Source: Orobanche coerulescens
Taxonomy: Eukaryota; Streptophyta; Magnoliopsida; Lamiales; Orobanchaceae
Direction of reading: 5' to 3'
DNA: 64,000 bases
Assembly: GCA_033398695.1 (NCBI GenBank)
Contig: CM065802.1
Location: 80,896,096-80,960,095 of the forward strand
Under the pieces are notes generated by a model, which was given only the letters and a program-made list of their open reading frames with translations, was not told where the DNA came from and did no database searches. Within the stretch, counting starts at the first letter, position 1; each line of letters starts with the position of its first letter. The position numbers were made by a program, and so were the translations under genes. Below are positions 11,514 through 21,723 of this stretch, one piece after another.

Positions 11514-12004
11514 AGAATTGGATGTGGTGGAATTCACTGATTCGGACTTCCAAGGACTGAAGGACGACTCGATGTCCACTTCTGGCTACATATTTACTCT
11601 TAATGGAGGAGCAGTATCTTGGCGTAGTGCCAAGCAAAGCGCGATCACGATTCCACTGTCGAGGCTAAGTATCAAGCGCCTCGGAGGCTTCCAAGGAAGG
11701 GTTCGGATTAAGAAGTTTCGGGAGAACTTCAAGTGATACCATGTCCGAGTCACTGTTCATTTATCGCGACAACAACGAGTCAGAGCGCAGGCCAAGGAGC
11801 CGAGGTTTCACAACAGCACCAAACATATTGAGAGGAAGTATCATCTCGTAAGAGAATTTGTTCGCAAGGGATACATTGTGCTGCCCAGAGTTGACTCGGC
11901 CGACAACGTCGCCGATCCACTGACCAAGCCACTTTCTCAGACTAGCTTGGAGCGTCATCTGGAGAACATGGGTATTAGATACCATAGTGTGTGGCATTGA
12001 GTGC
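11514..12004 (+). pseudogene. pol: Copia-1 RNase H, frameshifted
   Basis: A shift near 11505-11520 moves the frame. The RNase H block resumes with FTDSDFQG (first catalytic Asp) and SGYIFTLNGGAVSW near 11578-11625, then degrades through further shifts around 11660-11760. Remnants of the C-terminus (TRPTTSPI-like, matching NIADPLTK of copia-2 in another frame) reach the polypurine tract. Confidence 0.85.
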
Positions 12005-12015
12005 AAGTGGGAGAT
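12005..12015 (+). other. Copia-1 polypurine tract
   Basis: AAGTGGGAGA lies immediately before the 3' LTR and would prime plus-strand synthesis. Copia-2 has the same tract before its LTR, which supports close kinship. Confidence 0.85.
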
Positions 12016-13965
12016 TGTTAGGAGTATGCCCTCGAATGCCACTCAGAGGATATTGAGTGAGGGCATTGCACTTGTAATTATGTAAATCATTTATATAAGG
12101 CAAATAAATGTTTCTTTATTTACTGGTAGTTACTGACATTCCTAACTCGTAAATAAACATATAGAAACTAGTCCGTGTATTTGAGAGCAAAACGTTCCAC
12201 TCCTTATTGGATAAGGGGGTCGGCACTGGAAAGGTTATAGCTCAAATACTTAATCGTTCGCAAGTCGATGAAACTTGACTGGGCGTTAAGTTTATGTGAA
12301 GACTTGTATGACGTGTTCTTTGACATGGAGAGTGCCTGTCGAACGCTAATGGTTAGTGGGAGCACACGTTATAGGTATGCTAATTGGATTAGTATACTCG
12401 AACCGACTCACCCTCGATTCGTCACACGGATTTCACTCCGGGACAGTCAATGACGGAATCGAAAGGTTGTGATAGGTATTCGTGAACCTTCGACTTGAGG
12501 ATTTAGTAGGGATGTGCTTGTGACGTCAAGATTTTCATTAGAGAAGTTCGACCCTGTAAACCGTAAGGCGGGGGTCAACCTCGATGTGCATCTTGACGGG
12601 CAAGTAGCAGGTCCTACTGAATATCAAGATAGAATTCTTTCTCCTGTTAGTGAACGGGTTATATGTCCTATGCGGTTATTGGCAGATGAGATCATAAGTC
12701 TTTGGCCAAAGCATTGGAGCTAGCTGTATTAGATACACGAGAGCTCGATGATCTCGATTTGCATTAACGCATGCATAGCATCAAGTACAGATGGGGTTTG
12801 ACTGACCGTGACCCCATAACTTGATCGGGACATTTGGAAGAAGGGTTTATACGTTTGCTGGTATTCACGACAGAATGGTTCTTGAATGATCCCAATCATT
12901 CGTTCTCAGTTGGGGTACAGTGTAGGCCGCCAGGCTGGCTAGGTGGTGCTACTACTCTTTGGTTCCTCCCATTGCTGACTGAGACGGACCTACCGAGTCG
13001 CGCATTAGGATTTACGACGGAATGAATCGAGCTTAATCTCTCATTATGAATATTAGATATTAGATATCTAATTTGGGACATTGGATGTCTAAATCGATTT
13101 ATTGGATAAATTGATTTACGGCTTGATGGATTAAATAAATTACTGGGTGATTAATTTAATTTGTGAATATAATTATTTCTTGGAGAAATTAATTATGTTA
13201 TCATGTATTTGATATGATTAATTGATTGGATTAATTAATCGATATAAATACATCGGAACGGAATCGGAGTTTATCTGTTTGGACTCTCGGGAGTCCGAAA
13301 CGAACCGAACTCGTCCGATTTCTTCTAGAGGCCGGCCCCCACCTTAATTTCCTACCTTGATCATAGTCTTGTTTTCTTGTTGGAAGACTTTTGACATTTG
13401 AGATTTCATATCTCTTATATTAAGGGAAAAGGAGATATTGTGGGTGACTTTATCTTGTGAATAAATTTTGAAGACCAAAATAAAAGCCTCATTCTCTTCT
13501 CATTTTGGATACTCACGGCAGCTTGATATTAGTGAGAGAGAAGAGAAATTTTTTGTGTTCTTCCATTCATTCACTTCTTCTTCATTTTTCTTGGAGAAAA
13601 TTGAGAGAAAATTATTGAGAGATATATTATACACTTGGAGTGTAATAATAAAAGCTTCATCACTTGATTCTAGCCATAACCTTAGAGGTTAATCAAGTGT
13701 TGTTATTCCGGTCATTTTTCCGGCGCGTGGCAAGTAGAGACGCGGTGCTTTCGGTGTTGGATCGTTCAAGAGCTTGGGGAATAGCTCAAGAGAAGGTTAT
13801 CTATTTAATCAACGTACTATAAGGGTATGTTTCTCGTATCTCTTGTATTTCATTTTTGATATTCGTATATACGTAGCTCGATCGATCCTCGTAGGGATTC
13901 AGATCGAATTAATTTTCGTTTTACCACTTCCGCTGGGCCTTCGTTTTAGGCACCGAATCCCAACA
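12016..13965 (+). repeat. Copia-1 3' LTR
   Basis: A 1950-bp LTR nearly identical to 4482-6427. The differences are mostly transitions, plus a few one- to two-base indels. TATA box at 13243-13250, CRE-like TGACGTCA at 12531-12538. Ends CCCAACA, followed by the target duplication CAGAC. Confidence 0.95.
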
Positions 13966-13970
13966 CAGAC
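13966..13970. repeat. Right target-site duplication of copia-1 (CAGAC)
   Basis: This pairs with TAGAC at 4477-4481; one base differs. Confidence 0.85.
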
Positions 13971-14584
13971 CCCCTAAAAGTGCAGGATGGAACTGGAAAC
14001 AAATTTGCAAAGCTAAAGAATTAATCAAAGGGGGGTACAGTGGTAATGAATGGAATGATGGAGGTCTAAGAAGACAATACACTGTTACTAAGGGCTATAA
14101 CTGGCTGACTGGCACTAAGGAAAGGATCCCATGGACTAGATGGGTATGGAACAGACTGAATGTTCCCAAACACAGTTTATTGACCTGGAAAGTCATGTTA
14201 GGAAGACTGAATACCAAGGATAAGCTAAGAAAATTTGTGATCTGCACTGATGATATTTGCCCCCTGTGTAGAGCTGAACCTGAGAGTATTGAACGCTTGT
14301 TTTTCAAATGTCCATTTACCCAAAAGTGTTGTGAGGAGTGGTGCAAGAGTTGGCATACTAAGAAGAGTTTTACTAATCTTAGGAATTGTAATAATTGGTT
14401 ACTGAAAGGGAGGATGACCAGAATTCAGAGATGCATTCTCCAGGGGGCTATGGTGGGACTCATCTATCATGTATGGGAACAAAGGAACCAAGCAGTCTGG
14501 AAAGGGCAGACATCCACCCCTGAACGAGTTATATCAGTATTAAAGCAGGAAATTAGAGCTAGATGTATATTGCTAAAAAAATAA
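13971..14584 (+). pseudogene. LINE ORF2 C-terminus with zf-RVT-like region
   Basis: The frame of ORF2 resumes exactly when copia-1 and one target duplication are skipped. Visible is the plant L1 C-terminal pattern: RFVWNRLN-like WVWNRLNVPKHSLLTWK near 14145-14190, then CPLCRAEPESIERLFFKC near 14260-14310, the Cys-His region thought to bind RNA or DNA in these RTs, and a basic tail. The stop TAA is at 14582-14584. This half is undamaged. Confidence 0.9.
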
Positions 14585-14776
14585 GAGGAGGTCACCTGGA
14601 AATAGCAAATGGCTTCAAGAGATAGAATGTGAAATGTAACTACAGAGGTTGGACTTTTATAATTCTTTCTAACTGATAGATTCTCTGATGGGTATAGTAC
14701 ATGAGAATGTAATGAAATGGATGTAATGTGTTTTGGATTCATATATACAAATTCTCATTTACCAAAAAAAAAAAAA
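14585..14776 (+). other. LINE 3' UTR and poly-A tail
   Basis: About 180 bp of non-coding sequence end in 13 A residues at 14764-14776. The next base begins copia-2 RT sequence, so the tail marks the insertion point of the LINE. Confidence 0.88.
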
Positions 14777-15540
14777 GATATGGCAAATGGATGTCAAAAC
14801 CGCTTTTCTTAATGGGAAGTTAGATGAGGATGTGTATATGATACAGCCTGAAGTTTTTGTCGATCCTAATAATCCTAATAAAGTATGTAAGCTTCTAAAA
14901 CCCATTTATGGTTTGAAGCAGGCATCCCGAAGTTGGAATCTTCATTTTGATGAAAAAAAATCAAAGAGTTTGGTTTCATTAGAAATCAAGACGAACCTTG
15001 TGTATACAAGAAGATTAGTGGGAGCGCAATTGTTTTTCTAGTACTCTATGTGGATGATATCCTACTCATTGGAAATGACATCCCTACTTTGCAAAGTGTT
15101 AAGCTTTGGCTTAGTAAATGCTTTACAATGAAGGACTTAGGGGAAGCTGCCTATATACTGGGTATAAGGATTTATAGAGATATATCTAAAAGACTTCTTG
15201 CCCTAAGTCAAAGTACATATATTAACAAGGTACTGAAACGGTTCAGTATGCTTAATAGTAAGAAAGGGTTCTTACCTATGTCACATGGCATAAAGCTCAG
15301 TATAACTCAAAGTCCTTGTTCGAAGGAAGAGAGAGATAGAATGAGCTTGATTCCTTATGCTTCGGCTATAGGATCTATCATGTATGCCATAATATGTACT
15401 AGACCAGATGTATCATTTGCATTGAGTGCAACCAGTAGATACCAGTCTGACCCTGGTGAGGCTCACTGGACCGTAGTCAAAAGCATACTTAAGTACTTGA
15501 GAAGAACTAAAGATATGTTCTTGATATATGGTGGTCAAGA
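14777..15540 (+). pseudogene. pol: Copia-2 reverse transcriptase, 5' truncated
   Basis: The fragment starts at [13 protein letters not shown], directly after the LINE A tail. It contains [11 protein letters not shown] near 14908 and the catalytic YVDD at 15047-15058, then LGEAAYILGI and RPDVSFAL. A frameshift lies in the A run at about 14953-14960; downstream the frame stays open to 15826. The usual upstream RT motifs are absent because of the LINE insertion. Confidence 0.92.
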
Positions 15541-16040
15541 TAGTGATTTGGTCCTTAATAGCTATGTCGATGCCAGTTTTGAGACAGACCAAGATGATTC
15601 AGAATCGCAGTACGGATATATATTTTGCTTGAATGGTGGTGCTGTTAGCTGGAAGAGTTCCAAACAACCAACAACAGCTGATTCTATAAGGGAAGTTGAG
15701 TACATAGCCGTTTCGGAAGCAGCTAAAGAAGCTGTTTGGATGAGGAAGTTAATTGGTGAACTGGATGTGGTTCCTAGCATTGTTGATCCAGTAAATTTAC
15801 ACTGTGATAACAATAGAGCTATTGCATAAGCTAAAGAACTAAGATCACAACAAGCATCCAAACACGTACTTAGAAAGTTTCACCTCATTCGAGAGATTGT
15901 CACTCGTGGCGATGTGAGGATATGCAAAGTTCACACGGATAATAACATAGCGGATCCTTTAACCAAATCGCTTTCTCAAGTGAAGAATGATGGTCATATA
16001 AAGGCTATGGGTCTTCAGTTTATGTCTAAGAGCAAGTGGG
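15541..16040 (+). pseudogene. pol: Copia-2 RNase H
   Basis: This continues the RT frame. It shows YVDASFETD (first Asp), GYIFCLNGGAVSW, VEYIAVSEAAKEAVW (Glu) and LHCDNNRAIA (Asp), which together form the RNase H active site that removes template RNA. A TAA at 15827-15829 replaces a Gln codon of the AIAQAKE motif. The C-terminal HVLRKFHLIREIV and NNIADPLTK motifs follow in the same frame. Confidence 0.92.
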
Positions 16041-16044
16041 AGAT

Positions 16045-17615
16045 TGTTAGTATAATGATCTAAGTCTACTGTTTAATAATAATGTGGAGACATTTGTTAT
16101 TATACAATATTGATTATATTATTAAATTAATATTCTGCTTACGATCATCAAGTATGTGACTTGATAGTAAAGCTCGTTAAAGCATTAAAGAATATTTATT
16201 CTAGATATCCCTAGTAATATGATTACTAGTATGATGATGATACGATGACTATGTTTTACTGGTCATGAACATGAGATGTTATATCACGTCATAGATACAT
16301 ATAGAGATATCGTATTGGATATGACCTAACAAAGAGAATTATATATGGATTAAGTCATTATAATTTCTCTGATTGTTATATATTATTTAAGTCCTTATTA
16401 CCTAAAGACACTACAGTTTCCTACATAATGAGTATCGTATTTCAACACAATACCAACATCTTATGTAACAAGAGACCATACAGTTTGTAATTGGATATGG
16501 TACGATTTATGTAGAGGGAAGTAGTTTGTCCAGAGGGAACTTGTCCCTCATATAAAATGGAGAAGATATCCACGGGACCTTGATAAGTTAAATTGTTTAA
16601 ATGCATGGCCATGCTCAAATTGATCAATAAAGAGTTATTGATAAATATTTGAATTGGACAATTGTAACTTGAGATCAAGAATATTAATTAAGCTATATAA
16701 GGTCGACTTATATGCTTAATTAGGATATCGCGCAACGAGAGGATTAAATATTATACAGTAACGGGATTTCGTTCGTGCCGTCGAATTAATTCTTTTAGTA
16801 CGGGTAGTCATAATGTATAGCTAGAGGCCGCTTATGATTTATGAGTCATAAAAATTGTTTTATACTCATTGCCGTATTAATTATAACCTACATGGTCACA
16901 CACTTAAACGAGCAGAGCAGCTATTTTGTTCCGGTTGATTAAAAGTTCGTGAAAGGGTTGGTGAACCCTTAGCTATGTTGAGGACTATATAAGAGTGCCT
17001 TCTGATAGCCCTCATACAAGAAAAAAATCACAAGTGAAGACATATTTGTGGAGAGAGAATCAAAAATCTGATTTTGATAATTCTCTGTCTCAAAAGTCTT
17101 GAAGATATATTCAAAAGTTGAATAATCAAAAGGATCAAGAATATATCTTCATATCTTCATTGACCAAGAAAGTATTTAGAATACACTTCTAATCTTCATC
17201 TAATCTTGTGAGTTTGATCTTTAATAACATATTGAATAAGATTCATAGTTGTTATTTTAGATCAAAGTTCAAGAACATTTGAATAATAGTCTTGGTGTTC
17301 TTGTTCTTACCATAATCAAGAACATACCTATATTCAAATTGATTTAAGTGAAATCTTTGTTGAATCGGAGCTAGCAATCCATTAGACGCTCGAGACTTGT
17401 TCGTTGTGTGGATACCATAGAGGACGCTTGCTTCTTGCAACATCTCTAGAAGGCTCGATCGAAAACACGCTACAAGAGGTAACAATCTTGTTCTTCGTAC
17501 TTTGATAATATACTTGGATCCTCCGAGGTTTTTACATATTATATTATACTTCCGCTGCTCTATTTCGATATATGATGAGATCGTAAATCTTATTAGTTCG
17601 ATAAAAAACCTAACA
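16045..17615 (+). repeat. Copia-2 3' LTR
   Basis: It starts TGTTAGTATA directly after the polypurine tract AAGTGGGAGA (16034-16043) and ends ACCTAACA, giving about 1571 bp. A TATATAA box sits at 16986-16992, ahead of a leader-like segment. No second copy lies in the window to confirm the end, which rests on the TG...CA rule. Confidence 0.75.
16986..16992 (+). promoter_or_regulatory. TATA box of copia-2 LTR
   Basis: TATATAA followed by AGAGTGCC about 630 bp before the LTR end, in the position expected for an LTR promoter. It has no palindrome array upstream. Confidence 0.5.
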
Positions 17616-18900
17616 CTTACGTCATGCTTTCCGGCGGGACTGTCGAATGGCTTTGGTAGACCTCCAATGACGCTAAATCCTTTTGGGACCGGTCTGCCGC
17701 CGATGGAGCCGCAGCCCGCGAAATCCGGTGATCGAGCTTTTTTGTTCTTTTTTTATTCAGCCAACCTGCCGACTCACTCTCCAACGGGCCTCCGGTGGAA
17801 ATTCAGCAACCGAGTAGTTCTTTTTTCTTTTTATTTTTTTCGCGGCTGCTTGGAGGTGAACCTCCGTTGACCGGGCATAATTTTGTTTAAGATCACCGGT
17901 CTATTTTCAGAAGGGCGGCCTGCAGGCTGTCGAGGGATTATGTCAGTTTTTTTTGCGGTCATTTTCTAGACTGTTCTCCAGCGAGGCCCCTGATGGCCAC
18001 TGGCAAGACCTCTGGCGACAGTCATTTTTTCTTTGGTGCAGTTGTCTACCGGACTGCCTGCTAGCGACTGAGAAGTCATTTGGACTGTTCCCTTCCTAGG
18101 TAGATAGAGTAGGTTGGTCGGAGAGATGAACGCTTACTCATCTCTGTTGGCTGAGAGTCCAGAGTGATCACATAGTCTACCCACCTACACGGATACCGGT
18201 CAAGGCGTAGAAGAAACCGTTTCCTTGGCTGGCCCAAGTGACTCATGGCGTAACTTGGCTCGTCCGGTGTTCGAACCTACCTGCCTGCCATGGAAGGCTT
18301 CTACCACGGCTCCTGAAACAAACATGTTTTTTAGTAAGATAATCTGGTAATTTAATTATTTTGATCTAATTATAGTAATGCTAGCATGCCATTATGACAC
18401 GAATTATCTCTAATAAATTATAAAATAAAATTTAGGGCGAATTACTTCGATTATCCCTTAAATTTGATCAAATTATAGATTTCACCCCACCAATTCTTAA
18501 AATACAGACTATACCCTAGAATACATGTTGAGATCACAATCAACCCCGAAAGTCAACCCCCTGCTCATGGATTTGATTATTTAATTTCTGTTTCTTGAAC
18601 GATTTCTGATTCTTGGCCGATTTATGTATCTTGAATGACTTTTGTTTACTGCTGTGGAGATTTAAGGGTTTCGTTGAGATTTATGTTTTAATTTTCTTTT
18701 TTGGTATTACAAATTTAAATTTGAATTTAATTTTGAGAGTATTACAACGGGTACAATCTAAGACCATTTATTACTACTAGGTACAATGCTGTAAAACACA
18801 TGACTACTAGATACAAAGTTGATGTTTTCCAGACTATAATACCCCTTCATTACCATCCGTCCAAAGCCCCTACACCCCCGCAAGCTTTTGGCTCATTCGA
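17616..18900. other. Unassigned intergenic DNA
   Basis: 17616-18320 is distinctly more GC-rich than its surroundings, with poly-T runs, and I cannot assign it to a family. It contains a perfect 8-bp-stem hairpin (18122-18145) and a pair of pol III box-like motifs. 18320-18900 is AT-rich and shows no gene. The frame at 17502-17870 straddles the LTR end and is not credible. Confidence 0.5.
18122..18145. repeat. Hairpin AGAGATGA / TCATCTCT
   Basis: Perfect 8-bp inverted repeat with an 8-base loop. No T run follows, so a terminator is unlikely; function unknown. Confidence 0.6.
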
Positions 18901-19363
18901 AAAAATGTGTTGTCAGTGTTAATGCTCTCTTTATACACCGATTTGACACTCCTCCCTCTCCATTTACCAATGCGCCGATTTGACACTCCCGATTTACACA
19001 CCACCTACACAACCCCCCTCCCCCTCCACTCCAGTTTGGAAAAATTCAAAAACCCTAGCAATCGAAAAATCCAACACCTCTGCTCATTACTGTCGGAAAA
19101 AAATTTTAGGACGGAGAATACCGAGCTCGCTTAGAAGACACCCATTGTGCGCGGGTGTGTGGAATACGAGTGAGTGGTTTTATTTATTACTAATTTTCCT
19201 TTTTACCGGATGTATAATAGATGTATAACTGAAAAATAGGGTGACACCGAAATGTATTGTTAGTGTTGATCCTCTCTTTTGTAATTTGCCTAAACGATTA
19301 TAGCATACAAATTTGAAGAGTTTCGCCCTTTTAGAATAAGTGTTAAATCAAAAACAGGGGAGG
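18901..19363 (+). other. Upstream region of the Ulp1-like locus
   Basis: A pyrimidine-rich stretch with AAAAACCCTAGCAATCG near 19050, typical of plant 5' leaders, precedes the putative first exon. A degenerate repeat of about 35 bp (GTGTTGTCAGTGTTAATGCT and a diverged copy) occurs near 18906 and 19255. ACACCC and GGGTGT form an inverted repeat near 19138-19158. No TATA box is clear. Confidence 0.35.
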
Positions 19364-19469
19364 ATGGTTAGGGGTGTGCGCAAGAGACAGGGTAGGAGTG
19401 AGGAAGAATGTTCCTCACGAATTAAGAACCCCACTGGGAAATCGAGACGTCTTCATGCAAAGAAAAAAG
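19364..19469 (+). CDS. Putative first exon of the Ulp1-like gene
   Basis: ATG 19364 opens 35 codons of a very basic N-terminus (MVRGVRKRQGR..., ending in a K/R-rich HAKKK) that stop at a good donor, GGTAAGTG, at 19470. A basic nuclear-type N-terminus fits this family, but the phase at the donor does not match the next catalytic exon directly, so further exons are missing or this belongs to something else. The intron begins here and is filled with retrotransposons from 19611. Confidence 0.35.
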
Positions 19470-20927
19470 GTAAGTGAGGTTTCTAACATATTTTGTTTAT
19501 ATATATTTATATTTTTTGAAGAATTCATGTTTCAGAATTAATTCTGACGGACAGTCTTTGATGTTTGGTGGCTGTGTTGTAACCCTCTCGTGGATGGACA
19601 TGTGTATAGTTGTAACATACCCAAGATATTCAGGGTATATTACAGCGCCGTGGACCCCTACATGGGACCCACCAGGCTAAATAAGAAATACCACTCGTCT
19701 AACCATCTCGGTTAGCGAGAAAACACACATCACCAAGACGAAAATAAAATAGAACGCCCGATATAACCGGCAGAACAAACATCACCGACAGTCATAAATA
19801 ACATTTAATGATACACACCACAGTCCGAGTAAAAATGGCTAAGTACTCGCGAGTACTATCTATAAATTTATAAGTTAGAAACCAACCACATCGAAAAGGA
19901 CAACGGAAATAAAGAGACTCAAATACACACGTCAACAACCCTGGCCAGCATCCTCGTACTATCCCAGTGTCCGCTCGTCCGGTTGAACATAACCTAAAAT
20001 TCATAACAAGAATTTCCTCGAAACGGGTCCCCAGAGGGGTTAGCAATTACGCTAGTACAAGTAATCAAGGCAAACCATTCGCTTACACATTTCATAGTAC
20101 ATGCATCAAGTTATTTCAAAATCCAAAACCAGAAATGCCTTTTCCGGAAACATACAGTCAATAATCAATTTGCCTAGGACCGGGGTGAAGCCACTGGTCC
20201 CACTCGAGGCCTCTAAGGACCCTCCCGAGCTAGCCATATCATAAAATAAATCACGCACAGGCATCGCCTAGGACCGGGGTGAAGCCACTGATCCCACTCG
20301 ATGCCTGGCCAGACCCTCTCGGAGTGAGCAAAGCACACACATATACATACATCACCATTTCATGTTAAGCATAAAGGTTTCCAAGAATACTTGCCTTGAA
20401 TAATTGACGACGACACGAACGGAAAGGAAAATCAAGCACGATCGCTAGGAACTGACGAATCCGAATCTAACGATTCGAAGAATACAATCACAACCATTTC
20501 TAGACAAGTACGGAAATGGAATACACACGAAAACCCACCTACGATTCATATAAGTTCGAACAAAAATGACGAGGAGGACGGATCACAACCGAACCCTCTC
20601 GATTTCACAAATACAACGAAACTTACCATGAACTCATAGGTAAAACAAGAATACCACCAAGATTAATCATATACATCATGGATTAATCAACGATATGGAA
20701 CGAATCAGATAAAAACTCAAAACTCCCCAAATTTCCCAAAATAGGGTTCTAGGAGATTATCTTGGATTAAGGACGAAGAACACGAGTAGATGTTGTTAAT
20801 CTACACCAAGAACTCAAGGGAAATGATATCTGAAGTGATTGGAAGAAGAAAATCGCCTCCAAATCGCCTTGGAATCGCTCGGTCGTGGAGAAGAGAGGAA
20901 ATGAATAAAGTGACGAATTTGGGTCAA

Positions 20928-20952
20928 CTCTCTGGTATATATAACCAGAGAG
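20928..20952 (-). promoter_or_regulatory. TATA box inside a 25-bp inverted repeat (LTR-M)
   Basis: CTCTCTGGT and ACCAGAGAG form perfect 9-bp arms around ATATATA (20937-20943). The TATA lies directly downstream of the palindrome array in the minus-strand sense. Confidence 0.7.
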
Positions 20953-20976
20953 CTTAGTGTGCGGTAACAACTTGGT

Positions 20977-21355
20977 TAGCGCGCGCTACCCAGTCAAAGA
21001 TAGTCCAGAACCTATGGTTCTGGCCCGTTAGCTTGCACTACCAGGAAATAGCATGTGCTAACGTCCCCTCGATAGCGCGCGCTATCGGGCCATAGCGTGC
21101 GCTACCTGAATACCAGGTCGAGTCCAGAAATATTCTGCCCAGTTCTGGACTGCCGGATTAGCGTGCTACCGTACACCCAGCACGCGCTAAGCCTAAACCA
21201 TAGCGTGCGCTAAAATACAATCTTAGCGTGCGCTAAGCTGCTCGTCTAGAGAGCAGAGAGCAGAAACAACTTACTACCACTGCTGTGCTTGAGTCGCTAG
21301 CGCGCGCTAGAAAATGAACGTAGCGTGCGCTATACAACAGAATTAGCGCGCGCTT
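20977..21355. repeat. Palindrome array TAGCGCGCGCTA / TAGCGTGCGCTA in LTR-M
   Basis: About twelve copies in 380 bp, several perfect (for example 20977-20988), others with one or two changes. Spacers are irregular, 15-45 bp, and unrelated. The element-sense version TAGCGCACGCTA is the same as in LTR-P. Confidence 0.9.
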
Positions 21356-21688
21356 GGCAACAGAATACCAAATGGCTCAAAACACCCGAAACACACGATA
21401 CACGATCGAAACATCAAATAGAAGGTCACAACATGCATAACAACATAAGATGGATTTACGGCAACCCCGAAACGGCGGTTCCCAATAACGATTACGAGAA
21501 TTGGATCAAGTAGCGACGGAAAAGCCAATAAACGCGGAATTGAGTAAAACAAGTCCGAAACAAGCTCGGATGGCAAATATTCCAGAAATAAATATTCTCG
21601 AAATACCAATCTGGTTATAAGCGAGCCACTAAAAATGAGAAATACACAAAAATGAAAAATACCAGAAAAGAAAAATGCGGATATTACA

Positions 21689-21700
21689 TTCTCCCCCTCT
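21689..21700 (-). other. Polypurine tract of element M
   Basis: On the minus strand AGAGGGGGAGAA abuts the LTR start, where it primes plus-strand DNA synthesis. Confidence 0.85.
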
Positions 21701-21723
21701 AAAAATAAGTTTCGTCCCGAAAC

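Larger units (their letters stand above)
4482..13965 (+). mobile_element. Copia-1: complete but inactivated Ty1/copia element
   Basis: The element is 9484 bp: 5' LTR 4482-6427, tRNA-iMet primer-binding site 6429-6440, unusually long leader, gag, protease, integrase, RT, RNase H (integrase before RT, the copia order), polypurine tract, 3' LTR 12016-13965. Both LTRs begin TGTTAGGAG and end CCCAACA. A hand alignment shows about 40 differences between the LTRs, near 2%, so insertion was fairly recent. The coding region has at least four stops and two or more frameshifts. It sits inside LINE ORF2. Confidence 0.95.
1419..14776 (+). mobile_element. L1-type LINE, 5' truncated by LTR-L and split by copia-1
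   Basis: The LINE consists of 1419-4481 and 13971-14776. It holds the end of ORF1, an ORF2 with endonuclease, reverse transcriptase and a C-terminal zinc-finger region, a short 3' UTR, and a 13-base A tail at 14764-14776. Poly-A directly abuts copia RT sequence, as expected of target-primed insertion into copia-2. The 5' end lies beyond LTR-L and is not visible. ORF2 carries several stops and frameshifts, so the copy is dead. Confidence 0.9.
14777..17615 (+). mobile_element. Copia-2: 3' half of a Ty1/copia element
   Basis: This holds the RT from the [10 protein letters not shown] motif onward, RNase H, polypurine tract and one LTR (16045-17615). The upstream part should lie beyond the LINE 5' end, outside the window. 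RT and RNase H resemble those of copia-1 closely (same motif wording, same polypurine tract), but the LTRs are different. The coding part is less damaged than copia-1. Confidence 0.9.
19611..21688 (-). repeat. 3' LTR of Tekay-like element M (LTR-M)
   Basis: On the minus strand it starts TGTAATATCCG at 21688 and ends GGGTATGTTACA at 19611, 2078 bp. Near its 3' end is the GGTGGGTCCCA...GGGGTCCAC motif shared with LTR-P and LTR-R. It carries a palindrome array, a TATA box in a palindrome, and two copies of a CGCCTAGGACCGGGGTGAAGCC-like segment (about 20170-20210 and 20263-20303). Confidence 0.88.

Noticed and set aside
4482..13965. Two independent solo LTRs instead of one element
   Set aside because: Primer site, gag-pol in order, polypurine tract and one shared target duplication show one full-length insertion.
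17502..17870. 122-codon frame
   Set aside because: It crosses the copia-2 LTR end into unrelated DNA and has no conserved motif.
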